The position numbers and the translations under genes are program-made. A stretch of 42,576 bases of DNA from an uncultured Alphaproteobacteria bacterium (GTDB taxonomy: Bacteria > Pseudomonadota > Alphaproteobacteria > HIMB59 > GCA-002718135), in assembly GCA_902576125.1 (NCBI GenBank), contig CACGUF010000010.1:1-42576 (forward strand). The letters are read 5' to 3'. Of the stretch, positions 19,464 through 27,343 are shown in pieces (position 1 is the stretch's first letter; each line of letters begins with the position of its first letter). The notes below the pieces were generated by a model. The model was not told where the DNA came from. It ran no database searches and was given only the letters and a program-made list of their open reading frames with translations.

Positions 19464-19497
19464 TAGTTTATAGATATATAAATATACCTATAAACTA
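19464..19497. repeat. 10-bp inverted repeat directly upstream of ribF
   Basis: TAGTTTATAG at 19464-19473 and its exact complement CTATAAACTA at 19488-19497 flank a 14-base AT loop, filling most of the gap between xylA and ribF. On the minus strand it ends 2 bases before the ribF GTG and is not followed by a T tract. It could be an RNA hairpin affecting ribF translation or a protein-binding site. It is far too short to be the conserved FMN riboswitch. Confidence 0.45.
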
Positions 19498-19512
19498 GAT
19501 TTAAAAATTGAA

Positions 19513-20826
19513 CTACAGGTACTTATTTAAAATATTTTCTAAATACTCTTGATTGCCCGACCTTGGTTCAGGCTCAATATTTTCATCAAGTACTTTTTGG
19601 TGAATTGACTCAAGAGATGTTCTTTTATTATGTATATAATTACCTAAATCTTTGTGCCAATCCTCATATCTTTTTGATACATAATCAGAGAGCTTTTTAT
19701 CATTTATCATTTTTTCTGTAGCCAAAAGAGTTTTAGCACATACATCCATTCCTCCAATATGAGCATAAAATAAATCCTCAGGATCTATTGATTGTCTTCG
19801 AATTTTTGCATCAAAATTCAACCCACCTTTACCAAGACCTCCATTTGAAAAAATATGATAAAAAGGTAGAATTAATTCTGAAACACTATTAGGAAATTGA
19901 TCAGTGTCCCAACCTAGTAAAGTGTCACCTCTATTAATGTCAAGACTTCCAAGAGCATTATTTGCAATAGCATATGATATTTCGTGCTCAAAACTATGCC
20001 CTGATAAAGTCGCATGATTTGCCTCAATATTTAATTTTATTTCATTTTCCAAACCAGTTTTTCTTAAAAAAGCTAAACATGATGCTGAATCAAAATCATA
20101 TTGATGCTTTGTTGGTTCATGTGGTTTTGGTTCAAGTAAGATTTGACCATCAAAACCAATCTTATGTTTATAGTCTACTACAAGCTCTAGAAATCTTTTA
20201 AGATTATCAATTTCCAATCCCATGTTGGTATTAAGAATAGTTTCATATCCTTCTCTACCACCCCATAGAACATAGTTGCTACCACCTAGTCTTTTAGTAG
20301 CGTCCATACAATCTTTTACTTGTGCTGCTTTATAAGCAAAAACTTCTGGGTCCGGATTTGTAGAGGCGCCACTCATATATCTTTTATGAGAAAATGCATT
20401 TGCTGTTCCCCATAAAAGTTTGACATTTGAAGTTTCCATTTTTGTTTGCATGATATCAATAATATGAAGGAAATTTTTTTGCGTTTCTTTATAGCTTGTC
20501 CCTTCTGGAGAGATATCTCTGTCATGAAAACAAAAGAAAGAAGTTTTTATTTTATTAAAAAAATCAAAAGCTTCATCAAGTTTCATTTCAGCCATTTTAA
20601 GAGGATCTCCACTAGACATCCATGGTCTTTCAAATGTTGCTCCACCAAACGGATCTAATCCAGGCCAAGTAAAAGTGTGCCAATAACAAGTTGCAAAACG
20701 AAGATGTTCTTTCATCGTTTTTCCTAAAACTTGTTTATTTTCATCATAATATTTGAAGCTTAAAGGATTATCACTATCTGGACCCTCATAAATTATTTCA
20801 TTAATTTTTTTAAAATAGTCACTCAT
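19513..20826 (-). CDS. xylA: Xylose isomerase
   Basis: Metal-dependent TIM-barrel isomerase converting D-xylose to D-xylulose (and glucose to fructose). The 437 residues match the long-form (E. coli type) family. Active-site signatures: FFCFHDRDISPEG (His and Asp near 98-101), LLEPKPHEPTKHQYDFD (about 225-241), NIEANHATLSGHSFEHE (about 260-276) and GWDTDQFPNS near 310. An AGGAGG-like ribosome binding site (20832-20837) sits 5 bases before the ATG. No xylulokinase or xylose regulator lies in the window. It is divergent from the glyoxalase-like gene and upstream of ribF. Confidence 0.95.
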   Translation of the reverse strand: MSDYFKKINEIIYEGPDSDNPLSFKYYDENKQVLGKTMKEHLRFATCYWHTFTWPGLDPFGGATFERPWMSSGDPLKMAEMKLDEAFDFFNKIKTSFFCFHDRDISPEGTSYKETQKNFLHIIDIMQTKMETSNVKLLWGTANAFSHKRYMSGASTNPDPEVFAYKAAQVKDCMDATKRLGGSNYVLWGGREGYETILNTNMGLEIDNLKRFLELVVDYKHKIGFDGQILLEPKPHEPTKHQYDFDSASCLAFLRKTGLENEIKLNIEANHATLSGHSFEHEISYAIANNALGSLDINRGDTLLGWDTDQFPNSVSELILPFYHIFSNGGLGKGGLNFDAKIRRQSIDPEDLFYAHIGGMDVCAKTLLATEKMINDKKLSDYVSKRYEDWHKDLGNYIHNKRTSLESIHQKVLDENIEPEPRSGNQEYLENILNKYL

Positions 20827-20940
20827 TTATTCCTCCCAATCTATTCCGATAAACATTTTTTAAACATACTATATTATAAAATTTATGATAGAATTAGGTT
20901 TAAAAAAATTTAAGATCAATAATTGAATTTAGAGGTAAAA

Positions 20941-21366
20941 ATGAAATATTTGCACACTATGGTTAGGATTAAGGATATCAAAGAATCTATTGATTTTTAT
21001 TGTAACAAATTAGGCCTTAAAGAAATAAGAAGGCGTGAAAGTGAAAAAGGTAGGTTCACACTCATTTTTTTAGCAGCTGAAAATAGTGATGATATAACTG
21101 GATTGCTTGAGTTAACATATAATTGGGATCCTGAAAAATATACTGGGGGAAGAAATTTTGGTCACTTAGCTTACAGTGTAAAAAATATTTATGAAACATG
21201 CGATAATTTAATTAAAAATGGTATTACTATTAATAGACCACCTCGAGATGGACGTATGGCATTTATAAAATCTCCAGATAATATCTCTATTGAAATACTT
21301 CAAGAAGGTGAAGCTCTTCCTATAAAAGAACCTTGGGCTTCAATGGAAAATAATGGTTCTTGGTAA
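20941..21366 (+). CDS. Glyoxalase I-like VOC-family metalloenzyme
   Basis: 141-residue vicinal-oxygen-chelate protein close to lactoylglutathione lyase (GloA). ATG 20941 is chosen because AGAGG lies 5 bases upstream and the protein then begins MKYLHTMVRIKDIKESIDFY, the GloA N-terminus. Metal ligands of the family are visible: His5, Glu in LLELTYNWDPEKY (about 58-70), His in FGHLAYSVK (near 78) and Glu in ISIEILQEGE (near 120). The C-terminus has an extra tail, WASMENNGSW. It is paired with the PanB-fold gene 8 bases downstream, suggesting a special 2-oxo acid or aldehyde substrate rather than general methylglyoxal detoxification. Confidence 0.85.
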   Translation: MKYLHTMVRIKDIKESIDFYCNKLGLKEIRRRESEKGRFTLIFLAAENSDDITGLLELTYNWDPEKYTGGRNFGHLAYSVKNIYETCDNLIKNGITINRPPRDGRMAFIKSPDNISIEILQEGEALPIKEPWASMENNGSW

Positions 21367-21374
21367 AATTTAAT

Positions 21375-22205
21375 ATGAATAAAAGAAAAAAATTAACAGT
21401 TTATGATTATTTAAAATCTAAAGGGAAAAGGCAGCTAAGTAACTTATTTGTTCATACTATTGAAGAAGCTGCTGCTGCTGAAGAAGCTGGAATAGATTAT
21501 ATTGTTGCAGCACATGATCTTCCAAAATTTGGAATAAATGCTTCATTGAATGATGTAAAAAAAATAAGAGAGGTTGCGCCAAGCTGTTTTATGCAATCTG
21601 CTGGACCAATACCACCGGCTTCAGAATATGAAGCTATAAAATTTGCACATGATTATTTGTCTTTTGGTGTAGATTGTATCTATGTTGGTAACCATAGTTT
21701 AAAATGGATTAGGGCCATGCGTGACGAAAATATTCCAACCATTGGTCATGTTGGGTTAATTCCTGGTAAAGCAACCTGGATAGGTGGTCTTAGAGCAATT
21801 GGTAAAACAGCAGATGAGGCAATTGGTGTACTTAAACATACTTTAGATTTGCAAGATGCAGGAGTAATAGGTGTTGAACTTGAAGTTGTACCACCTAAAG
21901 TTGCAAAAGTTATTACAAAAAAAGTTGAAATAATTACGATGTCGATGGGAAGTGGTTCAGACTGTGATGCTCAATTTTTATTTTCAAATGATGTCTTAGG
22001 ATGGAACGAGGGTCATATCCCCAGACATGCAAGAGTATACAGAAATTTTAAAAAAGAATATGCAAAATTGCAAGAAGAGAGGGTTGCAGCATTTAAAGAA
22101 TTTCATGAAGATACGATAAATAAAAATTTTAATGATACTAAAATAACAGTTCAAATTAAGGATGATGAATTTGATAAATTTTTAGAACTAGCTGAAAAAA
22201 TTTAA
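21375..22205 (+). CDS. PanB-fold protein (ketopantoate hydroxymethyltransferase homologue with altered active site)
   Basis: The protein is 276 residues from ATG 21375. Overall it matches PanB: YDYLKSKGKRQ, GHVGLIPGKATWIGG (about 124-138), LEVVPPKVAKVIT (about 169-181) and HIPRHARVYRNF near the C-terminus. The residues PanB uses for its chemistry are only partly kept. Asp48 (AAHDL) and catalytic-base-type Glu170 remain. The second metal-binding Asp (LLLAD in E. coli) is replaced by FMQSAG (72-77), and the Lys of VKIEGG is replaced by IYVGNH (102-107). It is therefore probably not a pantothenate enzyme but a related 2-oxo acid aldolase or lyase. It is in a likely operon with the glyoxalase-like gene and ends in a 4-base convergent overlap. 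Confidence 0.75.
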   Translation: MNKRKKLTVYDYLKSKGKRQLSNLFVHTIEEAAAAEEAGIDYIVAAHDLPKFGINASLNDVKKIREVAPSCFMQSAGPIPPASEYEAIKFAHDYLSFGVDCIYVGNHSLKWIRAMRDENIPTIGHVGLIPGKATWIGGLRAIGKTADEAIGVLKHTLDLQDAGVIGVELEVVPPKVAKVITKKVEIITMSMGSGSDCDAQFLFSNDVLGWNEGHIPRHARVYRNFKKEYAKLQEERVAAFKEFHEDTINKNFNDTKITVQIKDDEFDKFLELAEKI

Positions 22206-23182
22206 TTAGGGATACTTAACTCTATTTTATAATTTGGATTTCTAGCTTGTTTAAAAATTGCTGGGATAATTTCTCTATAAGCACCCCATAAGCCTTTTTT
22301 TGCAGGAGGCATCTGGTTTTTGATTAAATTATGAAGTTTTGGCAAGTTATATGATGGCACAGTGGGAAAAATATGATGTTCAATATGATATTCCATATGC
22401 CAATATAAAAAACTGAAAACGGGATTTAGATAAACAGTTCTTGTGCTATAACGATGGTCTTTAATATTTTCTTGCAAGCCTGTATGTTGCGTTAAACCAA
22501 AAGATGCTACAAGTGTTTTGCCATAAAAACCAGGGAGTACAAAGTATAAAACTGGTAGCCACGTTTGGTAGACTATAGATATTAAAATTAAAATTATCCA
22601 GATACCAACATGTATTCTCGCAGAATTTCTGCATTTTGATCGCTCCTTTTCAGGAATACATTGTTCCATAACGGGTGTAGTAATACCAATCGCATGTTTT
22701 ATAGTTTCAAATTGAAGTGTTTTATGAAAAGTGATCATTGTCGCAAAAGGAATAAAATGAGAGAAAAATAAAAACAAATCAGTTGGTTTTCTTATCGCAA
22801 TTTCAAAGTCGTGAGGATCATCATATGCTGTGAATCCGTGATGTTTAAAATGAGACCATCTCCACCTTACTGGTTCAAAATTATCCATGTAACTTGCAAT
22901 TTGGTAAAAAAAATTATTCCATAATTTTGATTTAAAAGCAGTTTTATGTCCTGTTTCATGCCATATAGAATCACTACAAGCATATATATTTCCATAAATA
23001 AGAAAGAAAAGAAGGCTCCACCAAGTACCCCATGTAGCATAGGCAAGATATCCAAAAAAAATAAGTATACTAAAATATATTAAGACATGCTTAAAGCCAG
23101 CCCAATCTGATTTTTCACATAGCTTCCTAAACTCTTCTTTATCTACTTGTGGACGATACCATTTCTCTAAATCGACTTTCAT
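22202..23182 (-). CDS. MocD-like membrane fatty acid desaturase-family oxygenase
   Basis: 326-residue integral membrane di-iron protein. Three His boxes are intact: HETGH (75-79), HFKHH (111-115) and HIEHH (266-270), with hydrophobic helices near 31-62 and 190-220. The details WRWSHFKHH and TVYLNPVFSFLYWHMEYHIE resemble the MocD subgroup of this superfamily, linked to rhizopine (methyl-scyllo-inosamine) catabolism as an oxygenase, more than lipid desaturases. This subgroup placement is from memory of the family. It is the last gene of the minus-strand importer/dioxygenase unit, 53 bases after the DUF1479 gene. An ordinary acyl-lipid desaturase is the main alternative. Confidence 0.8.
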   Translation of the reverse strand: MKVDLEKWYRPQVDKEEFRKLCEKSDWAGFKHVLIYFSILIFFGYLAYATWGTWWSLLFFLIYGNIYACSDSIWHETGHKTAFKSKLWNNFFYQIASYMDNFEPVRWRWSHFKHHGFTAYDDPHDFEIAIRKPTDLFLFFSHFIPFATMITFHKTLQFETIKHAIGITTPVMEQCIPEKERSKCRNSARIHVGIWIILILISIVYQTWLPVLYFVLPGFYGKTLVASFGLTQHTGLQENIKDHRYSTRTVYLNPVFSFLYWHMEYHIEHHIFPTVPSYNLPKLHNLIKNQMPPAKKGLWGAYREIIPAIFKQARNPNYKIELSIPN

Positions 23183-23234
23183 ATTTATATAATTATCATG
23201 AAAGAGTTATTTAGAAAATAAAAATAAAAATAGA

Positions 23235-24470
23235 TTATAAGGCAAGTTGTTTTTTTCCAAGAGAAGTAAGATCACATAAAGTGGCTCTGTTTTTATAATT
23301 TACTTCATAATCTTCGGGAGCAAAATCAGGAGGGCTTTTACCTTCCAAAAATTTTTGAGCTTGTTTTTTTGAATATTCCAAGTTTTTTTTACAATATGGT
23401 GTCGATCCAACATAAACCACATTAGAATACCCTTCTCCAGAATGCATGTCCTCTACTGCGTGAACTACGTCAGGATGCCACCAAACTGTATCTCCTGGTT
23501 TCATTTTTGGTATTGAAACAAGACCTCTTAACAATAAACCATGATATTTTCTATTAATTGATAATGCACGAGCAGGTTTTGAGTCACATAAATTTGACTC
23601 ATCAACATCGTCCATCAAAGCTCTAGTTAAGATGAAAGCCATAGACTTAGCAATAGGTATTAATTGTAATGTTCCATCACCAGGACCTTGTTCAGTAAGA
23701 GCAACCCAACCCTGAAAAGTTCTAAATACATGGCTAACTGCAGGAGATTCTATCATTTGAGTAGTATTTCTAAAAGTAGCATTAAATGGATCATAATTTT
23801 CAAAATCATCAGAAAATATTTTTTCATAAACAGATTGATAGCCTTTATCAATCCAACGCTCCACAGATCCGGCATCACAATGGGGTGATAAGCCAAGTGT
23901 TGAATCACCTGGCTCTCTTCTTCTTACTCTATCTGCATAGACAAGCTCATTATTTGGATCAAAAATTAAATCATTATTATTATCTTTGTATTGCCATAAA
24001 TGATTTAGCCATTTTTTAGACTTATCTAATTCAACTGATTGTCTGATATTAACTTGTACTTTAGACCAATAAAGACCAAATATTTGAGGTTTTCCAGATT
24101 TGAGATCACTAAAATATTTATCTATGTCAGCTTTTTTCTTTTGATCCTCATAATAATTATTTTCTTCTATATAGGACTCTAGTTCAGTATTCATTTTGCT
24201 GATTTTATCATCATCAAATACATCTCTAATTACAATACAGCCTCTTTTTTTTACTTCATTCACTATTTTTTCTTGATGAATATTTAATTCATTAAATTTT
24301 ACTTCAGGAATAATATTAGAATTATTTTTTTTTAATTCTTCAATTTTCAAAATTTCATTTTCAATATATTTTTGGATCTTTAAAAAATTTTTTTTGTAAT
24401 TTTTTGATTTATTTTTTAAAATTTTTTTTTCTTTTATTATTCTGTCTTCAATATTATTTAGTTTAATCAT
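23235..24470 (-). CDS. DUF1479 (YbiU-like) Fe(II)/2-oxoglutarate dioxygenase-type protein
   Basis: 411-residue protein of the DUF1479 family (E. coli YbiU and fungal relatives), predicted non-haem iron oxygenases. The HxD motif is SPHCDAGSVERW (His197, Asp199), and the distal His is probably His337 in WWHPDVVHAVED, within the cupin-like fold. GGTLQLIP-type sequence appears as GDGTLQLIPIAKSMAF (about 265-280). Residues 1-60 are Lys/Glu/Asn-rich and probably helical. Its start overlaps the upstream Gfo/Idh/MocA gene by 8 bases, and a second, PhyH-type dioxygenase lies just beyond, so it probably acts on the same imported compound. The substrate is unknown. Confidence 0.8.
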   Translation of the reverse strand: MIKLNNIEDRIIKEKKILKNKSKNYKKNFLKIQKYIENEILKIEELKKNNSNIIPEVKFNELNIHQEKIVNEVKKRGCIVIRDVFDDDKISKMNTELESYIEENNYYEDQKKKADIDKYFSDLKSGKPQIFGLYWSKVQVNIRQSVELDKSKKWLNHLWQYKDNNNDLIFDPNNELVYADRVRRREPGDSTLGLSPHCDAGSVERWIDKGYQSVYEKIFSDDFENYDPFNATFRNTTQMIESPAVSHVFRTFQGWVALTEQGPGDGTLQLIPIAKSMAFILTRALMDDVDESNLCDSKPARALSINRKYHGLLLRGLVSIPKMKPGDTVWWHPDVVHAVEDMHSGEGYSNVVYVGSTPYCKKNLEYSKKQAQKFLEGKSPPDFAPEDYEVNYKNRATLCDLTSLGKKQLAL

Positions 24471-25614
24471 TTTTTAATAGCAACTGTATTTCTTCTTCTA
24501 AAAAAGGTTTTGGTTGATCACATGTAGATCTTAATTGAACTTCTTGTTTTAATTCAACTGCTATTATAATTGATTCAATAATATCTAAAACGTGCAAGGC
24601 TAATTTACCATTACAACGATGATTACAATTATTTTCCATAGAGTTGATCATTTCTGATAAACCAATACCTCTATAATTTGACTGTTTTGGTGCTTCATTG
24701 CTTCGTCCACTATGATTAATAATATTAGTTTTGCCTAAATATCTATTTTCTACAGATAACTCTCTCCATTTGGATCCAAGTTCATGAGAAAGTAAGACTG
24801 GGCCACCAAACATATTTGGATCAGGCACAACCAAAGATCCGTTAGTTCCATATAATTCCATGTGATTTCTTGAGTGGTTTTGAACATCAAATGAAATGAA
24901 ACCTTGAATAATTGTCTCATTTAAAAACTCAATATCAAGCATGACAGAAGTTGAAATTTCAACATCAAAAAATTTACCTTTTTTTGGACCAACTAAATAC
25001 TCTCTTTTTTCAGAGAATAATTTTCCTCTAGCTCTTACATTTTTTGCAGGTCCTAAAAGATTAACCAGAGTCGTAAAAAAATAAGGACCCATATCAATCA
25101 CTGGACCTCCACCAAGTTGAAACCATGATTCAGGATTTGGATGAAATTCTTGAACACCCGGAAAAGCAAAAATAAAATTACCTGTTAAAATTTTTCCAAT
25201 TTCGCCTTCATCAATTAACTGTCTTGTCATTTGAACTCCTCCACCTAAAAAAGTATCAGGAGCATTACCAAAATAAAGATTATTTATCTTAGCTAATTCT
25301 AACAGATCTTTTGCTTCATTATATTTAATTGACATTGGTTTTTCACTATAAACATGCTTACCAGCTTCTAATGCTAATTTTGAAACTTCATAGTGTGCTT
25401 GTGGAATGGTAAGATTAAGAATTATATCAACATCATTGTCTTGTAATATCTCATCTACTGTCATTGATTTGATATTATATTGTTCAGCACATTTTTTTGC
25501 AGGCTCTGAAAACTTATCAGCACAAGCAATAAAATTTATATTATTAAAATAATCCTGTGATCGAAAATAAGTTTCTGCAATATTTCCACAACCTATAAGA
25601 CCAATATTTTTCAT
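24463..25614 (-). CDS. Gfo/Idh/MocA-family oxidoreductase
   Basis: 383-residue NAD(P)-dependent dehydrogenase of the glucose-fructose oxidoreductase / inositol dehydrogenase / MocA family. The N-terminal Rossmann fold starts at residue 4 with IGLIGCGNIAETYF, and the family EKP motif is HVYSEKPMSIKYNEA (about 88-102). The C-terminal half has GGGPVIDMGPYFFTTLVNLLG (key residues Asp and the following helix, about 168-188), the usual substrate-binding region. These enzymes oxidise or reduce sugars, cyclitols and their derivatives. It lies between two Fe(II)/2-oxoglutarate-type oxygenase genes and downstream of a sugar-type importer, so a cyclitol or sugar derivative is the likely substrate. Confidence 0.85.
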   Translation of the reverse strand: MKNIGLIGCGNIAETYFRSQDYFNNINFIACADKFSEPAKKCAEQYNIKSMTVDEILQDNDVDIILNLTIPQAHYEVSKLALEAGKHVYSEKPMSIKYNEAKDLLELAKINNLYFGNAPDTFLGGGVQMTRQLIDEGEIGKILTGNFIFAFPGVQEFHPNPESWFQLGGGPVIDMGPYFFTTLVNLLGPAKNVRARGKLFSEKREYLVGPKKGKFFDVEISTSVMLDIEFLNETIIQGFISFDVQNHSRNHMELYGTNGSLVVPDPNMFGGPVLLSHELGSKWRELSVENRYLGKTNIINHSGRSNEAPKQSNYRGIGLSEMINSMENNCNHRCNGKLALHVLDIIESIIIAVELKQEVQLRSTCDQPKPFLEEEIQLLLKND

Positions 25615-25670
25615 ATTTGTTATTTTTTAATTAAAATATTTATAGAGAATTTGAGTAGAAAATATAGATA

Positions 25671-26519
25671 TTATTTAATTTTATATCCTAATCCAATATT
25701 ATTAGTTTTTTTACTTACATCCATAACTTTTGGATATTCATAATTTAATCCTAATAGTTGTTGTACTCTCTCGGTTGAATTATTTTTAAAATCTTCTGAC
25801 AAGTAAGAAACTAAATCCTCAACAGGTTTTATATATTTAGGTAGGAATTCAATTAGCAATGCTGCTCTTTGATTATCAGATTTATTTGGAGAAGCACCAT
25901 GCCAACAGTTTCCATTAAAAAATACTAAATCACCAGGATTAGCTACCATTTGTTCCTTGTTTGAAAAGTCATCTTTTTCATTTGGATAATGTAATACTTT
26001 TTGTGATCCTGGAATATATGCCGTTGCGCCTGATTCAACTGAACATATATCTAACGGTATAGTTGCTTGACAGTTTTGTGGAAATGAACTGTTTAAACCC
26101 ATCGGAAAAGTTTCACTATTATAAAAATCCCAATAAGGATAATCTAAATGTAATTCTTGGCCAGGTGAACCTGGTAACAATCTACTAGCACAGTAAGAAC
26201 CACAAAAAAATTCTGTGCCTAATAGCTTTGACATTAGATAAAAAATAATATCATTTGTAATTATCTTACTAAAAATCTCTCCTTTGCCGAATAAATTCCA
26301 CACCCTTTGTTGAAGTTGAATTTTTCCAGAAGCTTCTGCCTCTGCATTAAAGTGTGATTCTTTTTGTTCTTGTGTATCTGCAAAATGATTAACAATTTCT
26401 CTTGCATCTTTGATATCATTTAAGTCATAAATGTTTTCAATAACTATAACTCCAGATCCACGCATCAATTCTTTTAATGCTTCATCAATGTGAAAATTAT
26501 TTTTTGAGAATTTCTTCAT
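25671..26519 (-). CDS. Phytanoyl-CoA dioxygenase (PhyH)-family oxygenase
   Basis: 282-residue Fe(II)/2-oxoglutarate dioxygenase. The facial triad is visible as His124-x-Asp126 in ELHLDYPYWDFY and His207 in NCWHGASPN; Arg218 (NQRAALLIEF) is placed to bind 2-oxoglutarate. GATAYIPGSQKVLHY (about 165-179) and NPGDLVFFNG (about 194-203) are classic PhyH segments. Bacterial members usually hydroxylate small molecules rather than phytanoyl-CoA. It comes after the importer ATPase gene across a 44-base AT tract and before the MocA-like gene, all on one strand. Confidence 0.87.
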   Translation of the reverse strand: MKKFSKNNFHIDEALKELMRGSGVIVIENIYDLNDIKDAREIVNHFADTQEQKESHFNAEAEASGKIQLQQRVWNLFGKGEIFSKIITNDIIFYLMSKLLGTEFFCGSYCASRLLPGSPGQELHLDYPYWDFYNSETFPMGLNSSFPQNCQATIPLDICSVESGATAYIPGSQKVLHYPNEKDDFSNKEQMVANPGDLVFFNGNCWHGASPNKSDNQRAALLIEFLPKYIKPVEDLVSYLSEDFKNNSTERVQQLLGLNYEYPKVMDVSKKTNNIGLGYKIK

Positions 26520-26535
26520 AGTTAAATTTTAAATG

Positions 26536-26563
26536 AAAAAAAATAAAAAAAAATAAAAAAAAA
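26536..26563. repeat. Three phased A-tracts between the ABC ATPase and PhyH genes
   Basis: The plus strand reads A8-T-A9-T-A9, so tract starts are 9 and 10 bases apart, close to one helical turn. It lies directly after the ATPase stop. On the coding strand it is a U-rich run without a preceding hairpin. Such spacing can give curved DNA, but in so AT-rich a genome it may be chance. Confidence 0.4.
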
Positions 26564-27343
26564 TTATAATTCTAATTCTTTAGCAAGATCACCAATTTCT
26601 GCGCCTCCTGCCATCAATCTCTTCACATCCTCACCGCCAAGTTCTGAAGATAACCCTGAACCAATTACCTCACCTAAACTTAAAAAAGTATATCGATCCG
26701 CAATAAGGCGTGCATGTATTTCATTGTGCGTAATTAATATTATTGCAATATTTCCAAGGCGTTGAACTTTTTTTATAGTTTTTAATACTTCCATTTGCTG
26801 TTTTTGACCAAGTGCTGAAGTTGGTTCATCCAAAATAAGTATCTTCGCACCAAAATAGATTGCTCTAGCAATTGCCAGTGTTTGTCTTTGACCACCAGAC
26901 ATTGTGCCCACTGGCTGATTAAAATCAGATAAATTTATTCCAATTTTCGACATTTCTTGAGAAGTTATTTTATCCATCTCATCCATTTGCATTAAACCAA
27001 ATGGACCTGGTCCTTTTTTAATTTCTCGACCAAGAAAAAAATTTCTAGTTACAGATGTTAATGCATTTAATGCTAAGTCTTGATAAACTGTTCCAATCCC
27101 TGCATCAGAAGCTTGTCGAGGGGAAGTAAAATTAACTGTTTCTCCATCAACTTTAATTTCTCCACTAGTCATTGGGTGAACTCCTGAAAGAACTTTAATC
27201 AAAGTTGATTTTCCTGCACCGTTATCTCCCAATAGAGCATGAACTTCACCTGGATAAACATCTAATGAAACACCATTTAAAGCTGTAAAAGATCCGAATC
27301 TTTTAACTAAATTTTTAATTTCAATTAAAGGTTTTCTATCCAT
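26564..27343 (-). CDS. CUT2-type sugar ABC transporter ATPase (single domain)
   Basis: 259-residue ABC ATPase energising import. Motifs: Walker A GDNGAGKSTLIKVLSG (about 39-54), Q-loop GIGTVYQDLALN, signature MSGGQRQTLAIARAI (about 148-162), Walker B ILILDEPTSALGQKQ and switch His ILITHNE. Most ribose/xylose-type importers use a fused double ATPase of about 500 residues. This one has a single domain, as in the fructose importer FrcA of Sinorhizobium. The start directly abuts the permease stop. Together with the upstream permease and binding protein it forms a complete FrcABC-like importer. Confidence 0.92.
   Translation of the reverse strand: MDRKPLIEIKNLVKRFGSFTALNGVSLDVYPGEVHALLGDNGAGKSTLIKVLSGVHPMTSGEIKVDGETVNFTSPRQASDAGIGTVYQDLALNALTSVTRNFFLGREIKKGPGPFGLMQMDEMDKITSQEMSKIGINLSDFNQPVGTMSGGQRQTLAIARAIYFGAKILILDEPTSALGQKQQMEVLKTIKKVQRLGNIAIILITHNEIHARLIADRYTFLSLGEVIGSGLSSELGGEDVKRLMAGGAEIGDLAKELEL

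Noticed and set aside
19462..19512. Possible FMN riboswitch before ribF
   Set aside because: The gap is only 51 bases and lacks the conserved multi-stem RFN element; only a simple AT-rich inverted repeat is present.
22867..23055. Minus-strand frame inside the desaturase gene
   Set aside because: Out of frame with the His-box protein, which is clearly the coding one.
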